Shown here in pieces: positions 5,153-5,343 of a stretch of DNA of 5,343 nucleotides. A program made the position numbers and the translations under genes. Source of the stretch: Gammaproteobacteria bacterium (GTDB lineage Bacteria > Pseudomonadota > Gammaproteobacteria > Steroidobacterales > Steroidobacteraceae). The notes beneath the pieces are model-generated. The model ran no database searches. It was not told the DNA's origin and worked only from the letters and a program-made list of their open reading frames with translations. The DNA is taken from assembly GCA_005877965.1 (NCBI GenBank), contig VBNP01000171.1, positions 1-5,343 on the forward strand, in the 5' to 3' direction. Each line of letters opens with the position of its first letter. The first letter of the stretch is position 1.

Positions 5153-5189
5153 GCATCGTCCTCTCGTGGACCAAACCACTTGAGGTTAT

Positions 5190-5343
<154 letters not shown>

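Larger units (their letters stand above)
5042..5189 (-). other. 23S-5S internal transcribed spacer
   Basis: A transcribed spacer of about 148 bases. It holds a 12-bp perfect hairpin next to the 5S and a 7-bp hairpin further upstream, and no tRNA cloverleaf that I can recognise. It is removed during rRNA maturation. Confidence 0.85.

Noticed and set aside
5042..5189. Possible tRNA gene in the 23S-5S spacer
   Set aside because: I found no T-loop GGTTCRA motif with matching acceptor stem; the visible hairpins do not form a cloverleaf.

Overview
The window is high-GC DNA from a proteobacterium. The 5S rRNA and the 3' end of the 23S rRNA, both read from the minus strand, look most like Gammaproteobacteria. 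I cannot place it more closely from sequence alone. No phage, transposase, CRISPR or plasmid genes are visible, and the window reads as ordinary chromosome at the downstream end of a ribosomal RNA operon.

Layout, left to right. (1) 1-1011, minus: the first 337 residues of a membrane-anchored PAS-GGDEF protein, a cyclic-di-GMP signalling enzyme, cut by the window edge and probably continuing into an EAL domain. (2) 1096-1932, minus: a MOSC-domain molybdenum-cofactor protein of the YcbX/mARC type, 84 bases upstream of the GGDEF gene and on the same strand, so the two may be co-transcribed. (3) 1933-2026: a short divergent promoter region with an in-frame three-codon mini-ORF and a repeated CACGCGT. 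(4) 2027-3925, plus: an exported gamma-glutamyltransferase-family Ntn-hydrolase. (5) 3926-3964: a convergent gap with a GC-rich hairpin. (6) 3965-4675, minus: a helical protein of unknown function. (7) 4676-4877: about 200 bases without a gene, holding short direct and tandem repeats. (8) 4878-5343, minus: a strong intrinsic terminator, the 5S rRNA, a 148-base spacer with two hairpins, and the 3' end of the 23S rRNA.

The protein genes do not form one evident pathway. The MOSC and GGDEF genes may share a transcript, but their known family roles (molybdenum-dependent reduction and second-messenger signalling) are unrelated. The exported GGT-like enzyme is transcribed divergently from the MOSC gene and convergently with the unknown gene. 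The unknown gene lies on the rRNA strand, beyond the operon's terminator.

I found no clear new multi-gene system. The points most worth a second look are the GGT-family enzyme, which keeps the catalytic threonine and the oxyanion glycines but lacks the residues that bind a gamma-glutamyl group in the E. coli enzyme; the unrecognised gene next to the rRNA operon; and the repeat-rich spacer between them.
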